From a virus, in IMG/VR virus record IMGVR_UViG_3300010430_000013, positions 1-64,000 of that record: 64,000 nucleotides of DNA; one strand, 5' to 3'. Position numbers and translations under genes: made by a program. The notes under the pieces are model-generated. The model had not been told where the DNA came from, did not search any database, and worked only from the letters and a program-made list of their open reading frames with translations. This document shows, piece by piece, positions 22,932 through 30,285 of this stretch (its first letter is position 1; each line of letters begins with the position of its first letter).

Positions 22932-23690
22932 ATGAAAAAGTTTGTTTTTTCTTTGGTACTGTGTGCATTTACTGCTAACTTTGCTCAGGCAGGACTTGAA
23001 TGGGGAAGCGTTGACACCAGTGAAGCTGTAGTCTCGGCCTACGCTAGGTGGATCTTCAACAACTCTCCTGGCTTGAACGAAAGTGATTTCGATGATTCTC
23101 AGAATCTAACCCCTCAAGCTGCCTCGCAAGAGCTAGCCGAAGCTGATCCTCTTGACTGGGGAGATATTACTGGATATGCAAAAGCTATCTGGAATATGAC
23201 CGGTAGCGGAGTATTTAGCCTCTACACCAAAAGCACGATGGATGTAGGTTTGTTTCCTAATCCAGACAGTCATTATAGCAGTAATCAAGTTCACTTGGTG
23301 ACAGATTGTACATCAAGCGGAACTGTAAAGATTACCTATAAGATTGTTCTCAAGATGGATAAAGCCGAATGGAACGGTATGCATTTTGAAGATGATACCT
23401 TTACAGGCACTCTAACGGGAGACGAGGGAACTAGCTTTACATTTTCCTACGACGCTCTTTATGACAGAGTTGAAGTAAAAGAGTGGGATGGAGCTACACT
23501 CGTCAACACAGAGTATGCCTACACAGCAACCTCTGGAGACGGGAATTGGGAGCAAGCAACTTGGACCAAAGTCCGCACCTACAATAAATCAGTAGGGGAT
23601 CATCCAGGTTGGTTTGTTCTTGGAACTGCAAACATCCAAGATGTTGGCGACCATATTTTGGAAGTCAGCATTACGGGCGTTGAAAACTAG
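22932..23690 (+). CDS. Secreted hypothetical protein
   Basis: 252 aa from the ATG at 22932; an upstream ATG at 22914 would put six residues before the signal peptide. MKKFVFSLVLCAFTANFAQA is a textbook signal peptide with an A-Q-A cleavage site. The mature protein is acidic and beta-rich (WDGATLVNTEYAYTATSGDG), with no Cys-based motif beyond one Cys. Followed by a strong hairpin. Family unknown. Confidence 0.75.
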   Translation: MKKFVFSLVLCAFTANFAQAGLEWGSVDTSEAVVSAYARWIFNNSPGLNESDFDDSQNLTPQAASQELAEADPLDWGDITGYAKAIWNMTGSGVFSLYTKSTMDVGLFPNPDSHYSSNQVHLVTDCTSSGTVKITYKIVLKMDKAEWNGMHFEDDTFTGTLTGDEGTSFTFSYDALYDRVEVKEWDGATLVNTEYAYTATSGDGNWEQATWTKVRTYNKSVGDHPGWFVLGTANIQDVGDHILEVSITGVEN

Positions 23691-23703
23691 ATTGACTTAA
23701 GCG

Positions 23704-23727
23704 AGCCGGGGGGTAATTCCCCCGGCT
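23704..23727 (+). terminator. Strong hairpin, probable terminator
   Basis: AGCCGGGGG (23704-23712) pairs with CCCCCGGCT (23719-23727) around a 6-base loop. It is followed by TTCTTAATAATT rather than a clean T-run, so termination is likely but less certain. Confidence 0.6.
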
Positions 23728-23763
23728 TCTTAATAATTGCCCCCCACAAAAGAGAATTTCTTA

Positions 23764-23928
23764 ATGATTTTTTACGGAATCGGATGTCAAACCGCCACCA
23801 ACGCTTATGGGGCGGGTGAACAGTATGACATGTACGATTCGAGCATGGGCGCTGGAGAAGGTTCCGGGGTAGGTTATAGCAACGGCGGAGGCCAAGGAAT
23901 AGGCCATGTTGGGTGGTCAATACTTTAA
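23764..23928 (+). CDS. Solitary glycine-rich mini-protein A
   Basis: 54 aa from ATG 23764. YGIGCQTATNAYGAGEQY and GAGEGSGVGYSNGGGQGIGH have the composition of the 3.8-9.5 kb array, but it stands alone 14 kb away. A dispersed paralogue suggests a mobile or repeatedly copied gene family. Confidence 0.6.
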   Translation: MIFYGIGCQTATNAYGAGEQYDMYDSSMGAGEGSGVGYSNGGGQGIGHVGWSIL

Positions 23929-23944
23929 TTAGGATTAGCAAATC

Positions 23945-24100
23945 ATGCTAGAGTGGCTTAAAAAATTCTTAGCACGAGGAAATTGCTGGAGAAGCCACAG
24001 GCATAATTGGCGCATCGTAACTCGCTATGGAGATGGCAGGGTGAAAAAGTGGACTTGTTTAGAGTGTGGCAGGACTTGGATTAAAAGAGGACCAAAATGA
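23945..24100 (+). CDS. Small basic zinc-ribbon protein, 51 aa
   Basis: [20 protein letters not shown] at the start and [14 protein letters not shown] at the end, giving a C-x2-C pair plus an upstream Cys/His cluster. Stop and next ATG overlap (ATGA). Likely a mini zinc protein that binds nucleic acid. Confidence 0.6.
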   Translation: MLEWLKKFLARGNCWRSHRHNWRIVTRYGDGRVKKWTCLECGRTWIKRGPK

Positions 24101-26310
24101 AAAAAGCCCTAATCACAGGCGTAACAGGACAAGACGGTTCCTACTTGGCAGAGCTTCTCCTTGAGAAGGGATACGAAGTTTACGGAATGATTCGTCGAGC
24201 TAGCACGAGCAATACGTCCCGCATTGACCATATTAATGATAAAAATTTTTCTATTTTATATGGCGACTTGGCGGATCAGGCCAGCTTGACGGGTTTGGTT
24301 GGTGCTGTCAAACCTGATGAAATCTATAACTTGGCGGCTCAGTCGCATGTGGGAGTTTCCTTTAAGGTTCCAGAATACACAGCAGATGTGACTGGCGTGG
24401 GGCCTTTGCGGTTGCTTGAAGCAGTTCGATTGAACGGCTTGTGTGGGCACACTCGCTTTTATCAGGCTTCTACTTCCGAACTTTTCGGAAAGGTTCAAGA
24501 AGTTCCGCAAAGTGAAACTACTCCGTTCTACCCGAGGAGCCCGTATGGGGTAGCTAAGTTGCACGCCCACTGGAGCGTAATCAACTACAGAGAAGCACAC
24601 AATATGTATGCGTGTAGTGGAATTTTATTTAATCATGAGACTTTATCTTATGGAACTCCAATTATTATCAAAAAAGATGAAGAATTAGATATTCTACCCA
24701 TAGGGGATGTTGCCAGATTTCATACTGGGGTGTTATTCAATATGGAAAAAGACTACCAGGAGGGAAAGCCTATTTCAGATATAAAAATATGGGACCAGTC
24801 TGGATGGGTCGACATTTCTTGGGTGTCAGGATATCCGCATAAAGGTGATAAAAAACCCAGAATAGTGAATGCCAGAAACTCTGTTTACATGGCCACAGGA
24901 AGTCATCCATGTATCATGGAAGATAACTCCGAAAAAAATACAGAGAATTTAAAAGTGGGGGATAAGGTAAAAAATATATCTTACCCGCCTGTTACGAAAG
25001 CTAAAGATGTTTCTTTAGAAGAAGCCGAGTGGCTTGGAATGCTGGTGGGAGACGGAAACCTTAAAGGCAATGCTCCAATATTTACAAATAAAGACCCAAA
25101 AATTAAAAAAAAGTTTGCCGATTTATGGGTTGCATTTACTGGCGGCGAATACAAATATCGAGATAGTTTTTCTGCATTTAACAATGAGCCTGTAGGACAA
25201 GTTTCATGTTATGGTAAATCAGATTTAGAGTATGACATCTATACGAGTGATATAAGTCCATTTGGACATAAAAATAAAAAAGTTCCAATGAAAATATTGA
25301 ATGGATCATTAGATGTAATGGAAGCTTTTTTAGTTGGATACAATTCTTGCGATGGACTAAAATCTAATAAATGCACTTATCGATTTAAGAATTTTAAAAC
25401 AAATTCACCAACTCTAGCCTCGGGTCTTTTGTTTTTAGTATCCAAAGTAACTGGGCAAAAATACAATATCACAGTAGAAGATTCGCTTAAGTGGGGAAAG
25501 CGTCAGCAATATTATTCTATTAATCTTCTCTCGGATCAAGAAACCTCTTTAGAGAAGTATAATGAAGTTAAGGGTCTGTTAGATAAAAATATTTTCATAA
25601 GAAAAATTCACAGAGATACTGGGATAAGCAGAAAATTTATACAAAAAGTTAAATCCGGCTATATTCCAACTAATGAACACGTACTCAAAAAATGTTCAAA
25701 TGAAATTAAAAAAATAATAGACATACCAGATTACTCTGGATGGTTTTTTGATTTAGAAACATCCAGTGGCACATTTCATGCTGGAATTGGGCAGGGAGTA
25801 GTCCATAATTCCCCTCGTCGCGGTGAGAACTTTGTGACTAGGAAAATTACAAAAGCCCTATGTAATGTAGCCAAAGGTGATCTAGCTTATCTCCACATTG
25901 GCAACATGGACGCCAAAAGAGACTGGGGACATGCTCGTGACTATGTAAGAGGAATGTATCTGATGCTCCAGCAGGATTCCCCAGAAGACTACGTTCTAGC
26001 CACAGGAGAACAGCACAGCGTCAGAGAATTCATCGAACTAGCCGCTTTAGAGTTAGGAATTGAGATTGGCTGGACAGGCAAAGGACTTAGTGAAGAGGGG
26101 TATGTTAAAAGACTGTTCGACACAAAATATGGAGATCCACCACTTGTAGAAGACGAAGTCATTGTGGTTGTTAATGAAGAGTTCTATCGACCGACCGAAG
26201 TCGATACCTTGTTGGGCGACCCCAGCAAAGCCAAGAAGGAACTCTCTTGGTATCCTCAGGTTTCATTTAAATCCCTCGTCTCTGAAATGGTGGAAGCCGA
26301 CTATGACTAA
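24097..26310 (+). CDS. gmd: GDP-mannose 4,6-dehydratase with intein
   Basis: 737 aa precursor. The spliced protein would be 347 aa, normal for GMD, which converts GDP-mannose to GDP-4-keto-6-deoxymannose, the precursor of GDP-fucose and related sugars. Extein motifs: GVTGQDGSY (8-16), STSELFG (125-131), catalytic Y150xxxK154 in SPYGVAK, and FNHE joined to [12 protein letters not shown] across the intein. With the sulfotransferase and glycosyltransferases elsewhere in the window it suggests glycan building. Start by ATGA overlap. Confidence 0.95.
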   Translation: MKKALITGVTGQDGSYLAELLLEKGYEVYGMIRRASTSNTSRIDHINDKNFSILYGDLADQASLTGLVGAVKPDEIYNLAAQSHVGVSFKVPEYTADVTGVGPLRLLEAVRLNGLCGHTRFYQASTSELFGKVQEVPQSETTPFYPRSPYGVAKLHAHWSVINYREAHNMYACSGILFNHETLSYGTPIIIKKDEELDILPIGDVARFHTGVLFNMEKDYQEGKPISDIKIWDQSGWVDISWVSGYPHKGDKKPRIVNARNSVYMATGSHPCIMEDNSEKNTENLKVGDKVKNISYPPVTKAKDVSLEEAEWLGMLVGDGNLKGNAPIFTNKDPKIKKKFADLWVAFTGGEYKYRDSFSAFNNEPVGQVSCYGKSDLEYDIYTSDISPFGHKNKKVPMKILNGSLDVMEAFLVGYNSCDGLKSNKCTYRFKNFKTNSPTLASGLLFLVSKVTGQKYNITVEDSLKWGKRQQYYSINLLSDQETSLEKYNEVKGLLDKNIFIRKIHRDTGISRKFIQKVKSGYIPTNEHVLKKCSNEIKKIIDIPDYSGWFFDLETSSGTFHAGIGQGVVHNSPRRGENFVTRKITKALCNVAKGDLAYLHIGNMDAKRDWGHARDYVRGMYLMLQQDSPEDYVLATGEQHSVREFIELAALELGIEIGWTGKGLSEEGYVKRLFDTKYGDPPLVEDEVIVVVNEEFYRPTEVDTLLGDPSKAKKELSWYPQVSFKSLVSEMVEADYD
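24640..25809 (+). mobile_element. Intein in GMD (390 aa, LAGLIDADG)
   Basis: Inserted between FNHE and SPRRGE, a highly conserved GMD motif. It starts TLSYGTPI (Thr as residue 1 instead of Cys or Ser), has block B ATGSHPCI, two DOD endonuclease motifs (WLGMLVGDG and [10 protein letters not shown]) and ends GVVHN before Ser+1. Full-size splicing and homing domains look intact. The Thr at the first position is rare and may slow or alter splicing. Confidence 0.9.
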
Positions 26311-26488
26311 CGATAGTCAAGGATATGGAGCAGGAACATGTTTTAGATCTGGCCATGCGTTTGTTAAGATTTATGATAAGTCATACGGGGAAGCTGTGGG
26401 TGGACATGAGCCTACTTTTTTTAAAAGTATTGGATTTGGAACTAAAAACATCCTCATGATAAAAAAGCTTCTACTAAATAAAAAGTGA
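26303..26488 (+). CDS. Solitary glycine-rich-like mini-protein B
   Basis: 61 aa; the ATG overlaps the GMD stop by 8 bases. It starts [17 protein letters not shown], resembling CFRSGASVGIG in array member 5, then [10 protein letters not shown] and a basic hydrophobic tail ([12 protein letters not shown]). Only part is Gly-rich, so it may be a diverged relative. Confidence 0.55.
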   Translation: MTNDSQGYGAGTCFRSGHAFVKIYDKSYGEAVGGHEPTFFKSIGFGTKNILMIKKLLLNKK

Positions 26489-26501
26489 ACTCATTTTACA
26501 A

Positions 26502-26519
26502 TCTAGCCAACTGAGCTAA
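26502..26519 (+). repeat. D-arm-like repeat 1
   Basis: TCTAGCCAACTGAGCTAA, the reverse complement of a standard tRNA D-arm (TAGCTCAGTTGGCTAGA). It precedes the first gene of the block by five bases. No acceptor or T-arm follows on either strand, so it is not a tRNA gene. Confidence 0.75.
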
Positions 26520-26524
26520 ATACC

Positions 26525-26743
26525 ATGACCAGACCATATCGGGCGGTGATTGTCCTTGAGACTGACGACGGCTGGTGTGCAGCGGTCGCGGAATATGAGT
26601 CAGAGGAACTGTATTACGAGTGTTGCAGCGGTGGTGAGTCATTCCCTGTGCCAGAAAGCGAAATCATGACAACCTGCAGACACCGTCACAGGTCGCCTGC
26701 GTCGTGTAGGCGATGTTGCTTACGCATGCAGAAGACGCTCTAG
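26525..26743 (+). CDS. Cassette-block gene 1, 72 aa
   Basis: MTRPYRAVIVLETDDGWCAA, then a Cys-rich C-terminal half (CRHRHRSPASCRRCC) that might bind zinc. The stop TAG is the TAG inside repeat 2 (GCTCTAG). GC content and codon use are higher than in flanking phage genes. Family unknown. Confidence 0.6.
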   Translation: MTRPYRAVIVLETDDGWCAAVAEYESEELYYECCSGGESFPVPESEIMTTCRHRHRSPASCRRCCLRMQKTL

Positions 26744-26756
26744 CCAACTGAGATAG
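26737..26756 (+). repeat. D-arm-like repeat 2
   Basis: GCTCTAGCCAACTGAGATAG. Supplies the stop codon of the preceding gene. GCTC and GAGA/GAGC ends can form the short D-stem. Confidence 0.75.
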
Positions 26757-26784
26757 GAAACCAAACGGAAGGAAACGAAACCAA

Positions 26785-27486
26785 ATGTTTAACCCAGAAA
26801 CCGGAAAACGAATCCACCTCACTCACGGAGCAGGCAACGGCGTGGATAAAGCCTGCTTAATTACCGCTTCCAACATGCTGATTGGTCGCGGACAAGACGG
26901 CGACAACAATAGTTGCGTCTGCCCTGTCCTGCGGAAATTCATTATCACTACCAACGACTCGATGCCCGAAGATTTGCTCAGCGAACTCTACGGTCCACTC
27001 GCATGGGAAATCCTTGGCACCGCAACCGGTGACCCTGCAACCGAACAGCAGCGTGCGTATCGCTTTGTGGACTGGGCGGTGCGGGAGATTACACCAATAG
27101 CATTAAGGGCATCAGGGATGGGTGACCACGCATCAAAGCTGAAGGCGCTGTCGCCAGTGGTAGACCAGCAGACCGCCCGTGCCGTCGCCCGTGCCGCCAG
27201 TGCCGCCCGTGTCGCCCGTGCCGCCGCCCGTGCCGCCGATGCCGCCTATGCCGCCGCCGCCGTCGATGCCGCCGTCGATGCCGCCGTCGATGCCTCCGCT
27301 TATGCCGCCGCCCGTGCCGCCGCCCGTGCCGCCGCCAGTGCCGCCCGTGCCGCCCGTGCCGCCGATGCCGAATTGATCTGGCGAAAGTGCCCTGACATTA
27401 TCCGCGAGGTAGCTGCGATTGGGGACAGGCGACCTGTTGAGACTGTAATTGACCACTGCGATTTAGCAGCCGCTCTAGCCGACTGA
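26785..27486 (+). CDS. Cassette-block gene 2: Ala-rich repeat protein
   Basis: 233 aa. The N-terminal 120 residues are globular (HLTHGAGNGVDKACLITAS, then YRFVDWAVREITPIALRASG). The middle is built of Ala/Arg/Asp triplet repeats (RAARAADAAYAAAAVDAAVD), probably one long amphipathic helix. The C-terminus has IIREVAAIGDRRPVE. The RFxDxAVRxIxPxALRxAG layout recalls Ala-rich phage proteins of unknown role. The frame ends LAD-stop inside repeat 3. The GCC-GCC triplet DNA is likely unstable in copy number. Confidence 0.65.
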   Translation: MFNPETGKRIHLTHGAGNGVDKACLITASNMLIGRGQDGDNNSCVCPVLRKFIITTNDSMPEDLLSELYGPLAWEILGTATGDPATEQQRAYRFVDWAVREITPIALRASGMGDHASKLKALSPVVDQQTARAVARAASAARVARAAARAADAAYAAAAVDAAVDAAVDASAYAAARAAARAAASAARAARAADAELIWRKCPDIIREVAAIGDRRPVETVIDHCDLAAALAD

Positions 27487-27491
27487 GCTAG
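27472..27491 (+). repeat. D-arm-like repeat 3
   Basis: GCTCTAGCCGACTGAGCTAG. The gene reads CTA GCC GAC TGA through it, so the stop is the repeat's TGA, in a different frame from repeat 2. Confidence 0.75.
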
Positions 27492-27516
27492 TTAACTAAC
27501 CAGAAGGGAAATTGAA

Positions 27517-27774
27517 ATGGAACATCACGAAAAAGCAAACGAGCAGGAAGAACGTATCAAAGCACTCGAACAGATTGCGAGGCGATACCAATTCTTGCTT
27601 TCGCAATTCCAAATGCACTCGCCCGACATGGCTGGAGCGACTCGCTACCGGTTCCGCAATGGTGGCTGGCCTATGACACATTTTTGCGGCCCGACCATCG
27701 AGGCGGCGATTGATAATGCGATGTCGGAAGTAGAGCGGGAAAAAAAAGACACTCTAGCCAACGGAGCTAATTAA
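27517..27774 (+). CDS. Cassette-block gene 3, 85 aa
   Basis: Helical N-terminus (EQEERIKALEQIARRYQFLL), then ATRYRFRNGGWPMTHFCGPT and an acidic/basic helix. It reads into repeat 4, where a T-to-G change removes the usual TGA. The protein therefore ends LANGAN instead of LAN, a visible extension by read-through of a mutated repeat. Confidence 0.6.
   Translation: MEHHEKANEQEERIKALEQIARRYQFLLSQFQMHSPDMAGATRYRFRNGGWPMTHFCGPTIEAAIDNAMSEVEREKKDTLANGAN
27751..27770 (+). repeat. D-arm-like repeat 4 (mutated stop)
   Basis: ACTCTAGCCAACGGAGCTAA. The CTGAG of other copies is CGGAG here, so the in-frame TGA is lost and the upstream gene extends to TAA at 27772. Confidence 0.7.
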
Positions 27775-27775
27775 C

Positions 27776-27874
27776 ATGAGAATGATTGCAATTGAACTTA
27801 TTTGTGCCGGATTGCTGATGGCTCTTGGGGTAGTCAAGTTAATCGAAATCATACACGACGCTCTAGCCAACTGA
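27776..27874 (+). CDS. Cassette-block gene 4: 32-aa membrane mini-protein
   Basis: MRMIAIELICAGLLMALGVV begins a single hydrophobic helix, ending HDALAN at the TGA inside repeat 5. Very short, but the intact start, hydrophobic core and repeat-borne stop like its neighbours' support it. Confidence 0.55.
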   Translation: MRMIAIELICAGLLMALGVVKLIEIIHDALAN

Positions 27875-27878
27875 GCTA
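27860..27878 (+). repeat. D-arm-like repeat 5
   Basis: GCTCTAGCCAACTGAGCTA, a perfect consensus copy with GCTC/GAGC stem. Supplies the TGA stop of the mini-gene before it. Confidence 0.75.
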
Positions 27879-27900
27879 CACAACCAAGAGGTAATAAAAA

Positions 27901-28104
27901 ATGAACAAAATGCAATTGCAAAAGATTTCGAGCGACGTGTTCACGGTCAGCGTTGGCTGCGTGTCTATGGCGGTAGAGCTAGACAGCGATGACGAGAGGC
28001 ATCGTCTCGTACTGCGAGACATGGTCGACGCATATAACGATGCCATTGAGTTTCGGACAGCCAAGGAACGGCATGCCGAATCACAATACAACAATACGCT
28101 ATAG
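27901..28104 (+). CDS. Cassette-block gene 5, 67 aa
   Basis: MNKMQLQKISSDVFTVSVGC, then MAVELDSDDERHRLVLRDMV and a helical, charged C-terminus. The RBS GAGGTAATAAAAA precedes the ATG. Stop TAG lies in repeat 6. Family unknown. Confidence 0.6.
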   Translation: MNKMQLQKISSDVFTVSVGCVSMAVELDSDDERHRLVLRDMVDAYNDAIEFRTAKERHAESQYNNTL

Positions 28105-28116
28105 CCAACTGAGCTG
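28098..28116 (+). repeat. D-arm-like repeat 6
   Basis: GCTATAGCCAACTGAGCTG. One change in the stem side, otherwise consensus. Provides TAG at 28102-28104. Confidence 0.7.
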
Positions 28117-28122
28117 ATAACT

Positions 28123-28329
28123 ATGAGTCGAGAAGAATATAGAAACTTGGAATACGCACTGGGCGGGCGCAAGGCAGCGGATAGGCATATAGCTTCGCGG
28201 TTACGTGAACTGGCGGATATTGTCGAATCAGACGAGTGGCCAGACGTGATTAGCTGGCAAGACGATAGAGAGTTTGAGCCAATGATGACGACGGTAAAGC
28301 TGACGTTGTCACTGCCGCTGGGCGGGTAG
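28123..28329 (+). CDS. Cassette-block gene 6, 68 aa
   Basis: MSREEYRNLEYALGGRKAAD, followed by a helix (HIASRLRELADIVE), an acidic loop and TTVKLTLSLPLGG. Stop TAG lies within repeat 7. Family unknown. Confidence 0.6.
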   Translation: MSREEYRNLEYALGGRKAADRHIASRLRELADIVESDEWPDVISWQDDREFEPMMTTVKLTLSLPLGG

Positions 28330-28364
28330 CCAACTGAGCTAGAAAAAGCTCTAGACAACTAATA
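28326..28364 (+). repeat. D-arm-like repeats 7 and 7b
   Basis: GTAGCCAACTGAGCTAG (28326-28342), shortened at its 5' end, is followed six bases later by a decayed second copy GCTCTAGACAACTAATAA (28348-28365). Two adjacent copies look like a cassette boundary from which an intervening gene was lost, but that is inference. Confidence 0.6.
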
Positions 28365-28379
28365 AAGGAAACCAAACTT

Positions 28380-28751
28380 ATGTCCAATAACAAACAGCCA
28401 AATAGACACGTCTGGTTCTTCCGCCTTGCAGGTGGAGGAAACCAATGCACTGAATACAGAACTAGTGAAAAAGAAGCCGCGATGCGTCTCTTGCACGACG
28501 AATATGGAGAAACCGCAGTCGATGCTGTTCGGCGGGAGTTGACGTTTTTTGAATACGCTGGACTGCTCCGGTGTAATTACGAGGGGTACGGGCGGCAGGT
28601 GTATCAAGCGTTGCAGGACTTCTTTTTTCGGTGCGACCCGCGAGGACATAAGGGCTTTGACGACGAGACGTTAATCCGGTCGCAGTCCGACATCCAAGCA
28701 GGCAGGGTGCTGTCCACGGAGGAATACCTTGAGGACTTAAGGAAAGACTAA
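28380..28751 (+). CDS. Cassette-block gene 7, 123 aa
   Basis: The largest ordinary member. HVWFFRLAGGGNQCTEYRTS, ETAVDAVRRELTFFEYAGLL and a C-terminal helical part. The stop TAA lies just before repeat 8. RBS AAAGGAAACC. Family not recognised. Confidence 0.65.
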   Translation: MSNNKQPNRHVWFFRLAGGGNQCTEYRTSEKEAAMRLLHDEYGETAVDAVRRELTFFEYAGLLRCNYEGYGRQVYQALQDFFFRCDPRGHKGFDDETLIRSQSDIQAGRVLSTEEYLEDLRKD

Positions 28752-28752
28752 C

Positions 28753-28772
28753 GTTCTAGCCAAATGAGATAA
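28753..28772 (+). repeat. D-arm-like repeat 8
   Basis: GTTCTAGCCAAATGAGATAA, the most diverged full-length copy. It closes the block just before an intrinsic terminator. Confidence 0.65.
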
Positions 28773-28786
28773 TAAGCATTAAAATG

Positions 28787-28823
28787 CAAGCGCCGAAGTC
28801 GCCCGCCGCTTGTAGTTTTTTTA
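28787..28823 (+). terminator. Intrinsic terminator of the cassette block
   Basis: CAAGCG (28787-28792) pairs with CGCTTG (28807-28812) over a GC-rich loop, followed by TAGTTTTTTTATT. Confidence 0.7.
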
Positions 28824-28914
28824 TTGTTGTGCGACCAGGAGATAATTTTATAGGAATTTTTTCTGCGCTCATTCTTTTGTTGTTGACTGAAGTTAAACTC
28901 TAAGGACCATAAAT

Positions 28915-29160
28915 ATGTTAAATATTCTTGCTGCTTTCGGTGTGCTGCTTCTAGCGAGTTTTCCATTGATTGTTGGATACAAGATCATTCGATGGGTTCT
29001 CACAATTGAAAGAAGAATTGATGTAGTGGCTAACGCTATTAACGAAGTGGCTCGCACGCAGATGGCCTCAAGCCCTGCGCTGGCTATTTCATCTGAAACG
29101 TCTGAAACTCAAATGGGCTTTGTCCAAGGAACCTACCATGAAGAAGATGGGAATTCATAA
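28915..29160 (+). CDS. Membrane-anchored small protein, 81 aa
   Basis: N-terminal transmembrane helix (ILAAFGVLLLASFPLIVGY, residues 3-21), then a helical stretch (RRIDVVANAINEVARTQ) and a Ser/Thr-rich acidic tail. Good AAGGA RBS. Opens a run of membrane and zinc mini-proteins. Function unknown. Confidence 0.65.
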   Translation: MLNILAAFGVLLLASFPLIVGYKIIRWVLTIERRIDVVANAINEVARTQMASSPALAISSETSETQMGFVQGTYHEEDGNS

Positions 29161-29248
29161 TTTCCTGCTATTGGTCTATTTATTTCTGTTTCTCTTTGCG
29201 GTGTTTGTGCCGCTCGGCATTTGGAAACTTTTGGAGATTTTATTCTGA
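29138..29248 (+). CDS. 36-aa membrane mini-protein
   Basis: MKKMGIHNFLLLVYLFLFLF continues as AVFVPLGIWKLLEILF, one long hydrophobic helix. Overlaps the previous gene by 23 bases and is joined to the next by TGATG. Confidence 0.55.
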   Translation: MKKMGIHNFLLLVYLFLFLFAVFVPLGIWKLLEILF

Positions 29249-29475
29249 TGCCCAGCTATGAACTTGGTAGAGCCACCATTGATTATATTTCTGGTAAAAA
29301 TTCTGATCCATGCGATAATTGCGGTACCACTCATGCAACAATGTATTCTGTTGGACTAGCGAAATCGCCTGGAGAAGAAAAGAACATTTCCTGGACCCTT
29401 TGTGTTACTTGTAGATCCCACCTAGAAGGCGTATTTAATGAGCACACAGAGGACTGGGATTCAATCTTCTATTAA
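29248..29475 (+). CDS. Zinc-finger mini-protein, 75 aa
   Basis: Start at 29248 (TGATG) preferred over an in-frame ATG at 29221. DPCDNCGTTH and LCVTCRSHLEG give two C-x2-C pairs typical of a treble-clef zinc finger. The DPCDNCG...CVTCRSHLEG layout may recall HNH-like folds, but catalytic residues are absent. Confidence 0.65.
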   Translation: MPSYELGRATIDYISGKNSDPCDNCGTTHATMYSVGLAKSPGEEKNISWTLCVTCRSHLEGVFNEHTEDWDSIFY

Positions 29476-29486
29476 GTTGAGGTGAA

Positions 29487-29609
29487 ATGATAGACTTAAT
29501 AAACGCAATAGCTATTGTTGTATTGGTATTCTATTGCTTTTATTGGCTACTTTGGATTAGTAAGGTTGAAAAATACATTGACTCTAAGGAAAAAGAGAAT
29601 GGACAATAA
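29487..29609 (+). CDS. 40-aa membrane mini-protein
   Basis: MIDLINAIAIVVLVFYCFYW and a short cytoplasmic charged tail (KVEKYIDSKEKENGQ). GAGGTGAA RBS. Overlaps the next gene by 11 bases. Confidence 0.55.
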   Translation: MIDLINAIAIVVLVFYCFYWLLWISKVEKYIDSKEKENGQ

Positions 29610-29769
29610 ACTAGTCATCACTACAAAAGCGTACAGCGAATTAACCTATATTTTGAGGGAGCTGGTAGATGAAATACATGAATCACGCAGATGCTATCTT
29701 GTAGATGCTTTAAAAAAACTAGATGATGAGATTTACACAACAAATCAAGAGGCATGGCAAAATTTTTAA
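29599..29769 (+). CDS. Small helical protein, 56 aa
   Basis: Start ATG 29599 (the in-frame upstream ATG lies over the membrane gene). MDNKLVITTKAYSELTYILR, then helical charged sequence. Function unknown. Confidence 0.55.
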   Translation: MDNKLVITTKAYSELTYILRELVDEIHESRRCYLVDALKKLDDEIYTTNQEAWQNF

Positions 29770-30145
29770 TCCATATTCTGATAACAGCTGGCCTTCAATA
29801 ATCATAGCCCTCGCTTTAGTTGCGCTTTTATGTGGGTGGCTAATATATTCTCAAGAGAAACCAAAAGGTCCAATCATTCAAACTTGTGAGATGTGTGGGT
29901 CTGAATGGGAAGTATATCCTAGAGACCCAAACAGGCCAGTCCCATCCACTGTGGAATGGTGCTTTAATGATGGGTCATACTGTGAAGAAGGTTTCAAGAT
30001 GATTATCGAATCAATGGAACACGGAGAAACTCCTGAACAAAATGTTCAATGGATCAATCATTGTATGAGGTGTAAGGGCTGTAGGTGTGCCGCATTTAGT
30101 CCTGAAAGGTGGAAAGAACTAATGGAAGCTTTGGAGAGAATCTAA
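29723..30145 (+). CDS. Membrane-anchored zinc-binding protein, 140 aa
   Basis: A basic start is followed by a transmembrane helix (SIIIALALVALLCGWLIY, about 25-42) and a Cys-rich domain: CEMCGSEWE, WCFNDGSYCEE and HCMRCKGCRCAAF. Likely two zinc sites. The long 47-base overlap with the previous gene leaves the exact start uncertain. Confidence 0.6.
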   Translation: MMRFTQQIKRHGKIFNPYSDNSWPSIIIALALVALLCGWLIYSQEKPKGPIIQTCEMCGSEWEVYPRDPNRPVPSTVEWCFNDGSYCEEGFKMIIESMEHGETPEQNVQWINHCMRCKGCRCAAFSPERWKELMEALERI

Positions 30146-30261
30146 TGGAATTTTTTATATTTCTGATATTATGGCTAGCGGCTGTCGCGATAGTGTTTAT
30201 CATGTACTTCATAATGTATGACATGAACAGAAGATTTTCAAGGAATGGCTTCCGTAGTTAA
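30145..30261 (+). CDS. 38-aa membrane mini-protein
   Basis: Fused to the previous stop (TAATG). MEFFIFLILWLAAVAIVFIM then YFIMYDMNRRFSRNG: one membrane helix with positive residues on the inner side. Confidence 0.55.
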   Translation: MEFFIFLILWLAAVAIVFIMYFIMYDMNRRFSRNGFRS

Positions 30262-30285
30262 TTATGAATTAATTGAGATGCAAAA

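Noticed and set aside
27133-27456. Collagen-like Gly-rich ORF on the minus strand
   Set aside because: It is the reverse complement of the GCC-triplet tract in the Ala-rich gene, which has a globular domain, RBS and repeat-borne stop on the plus strand.
26502-28772. Minus-strand tRNA genes in the D-arm repeats
   Set aside because: Only the D-arm is present; no anticodon arm, T-arm (GGTTCGAATCC-like) or acceptor pairing can be found on either side of any copy.
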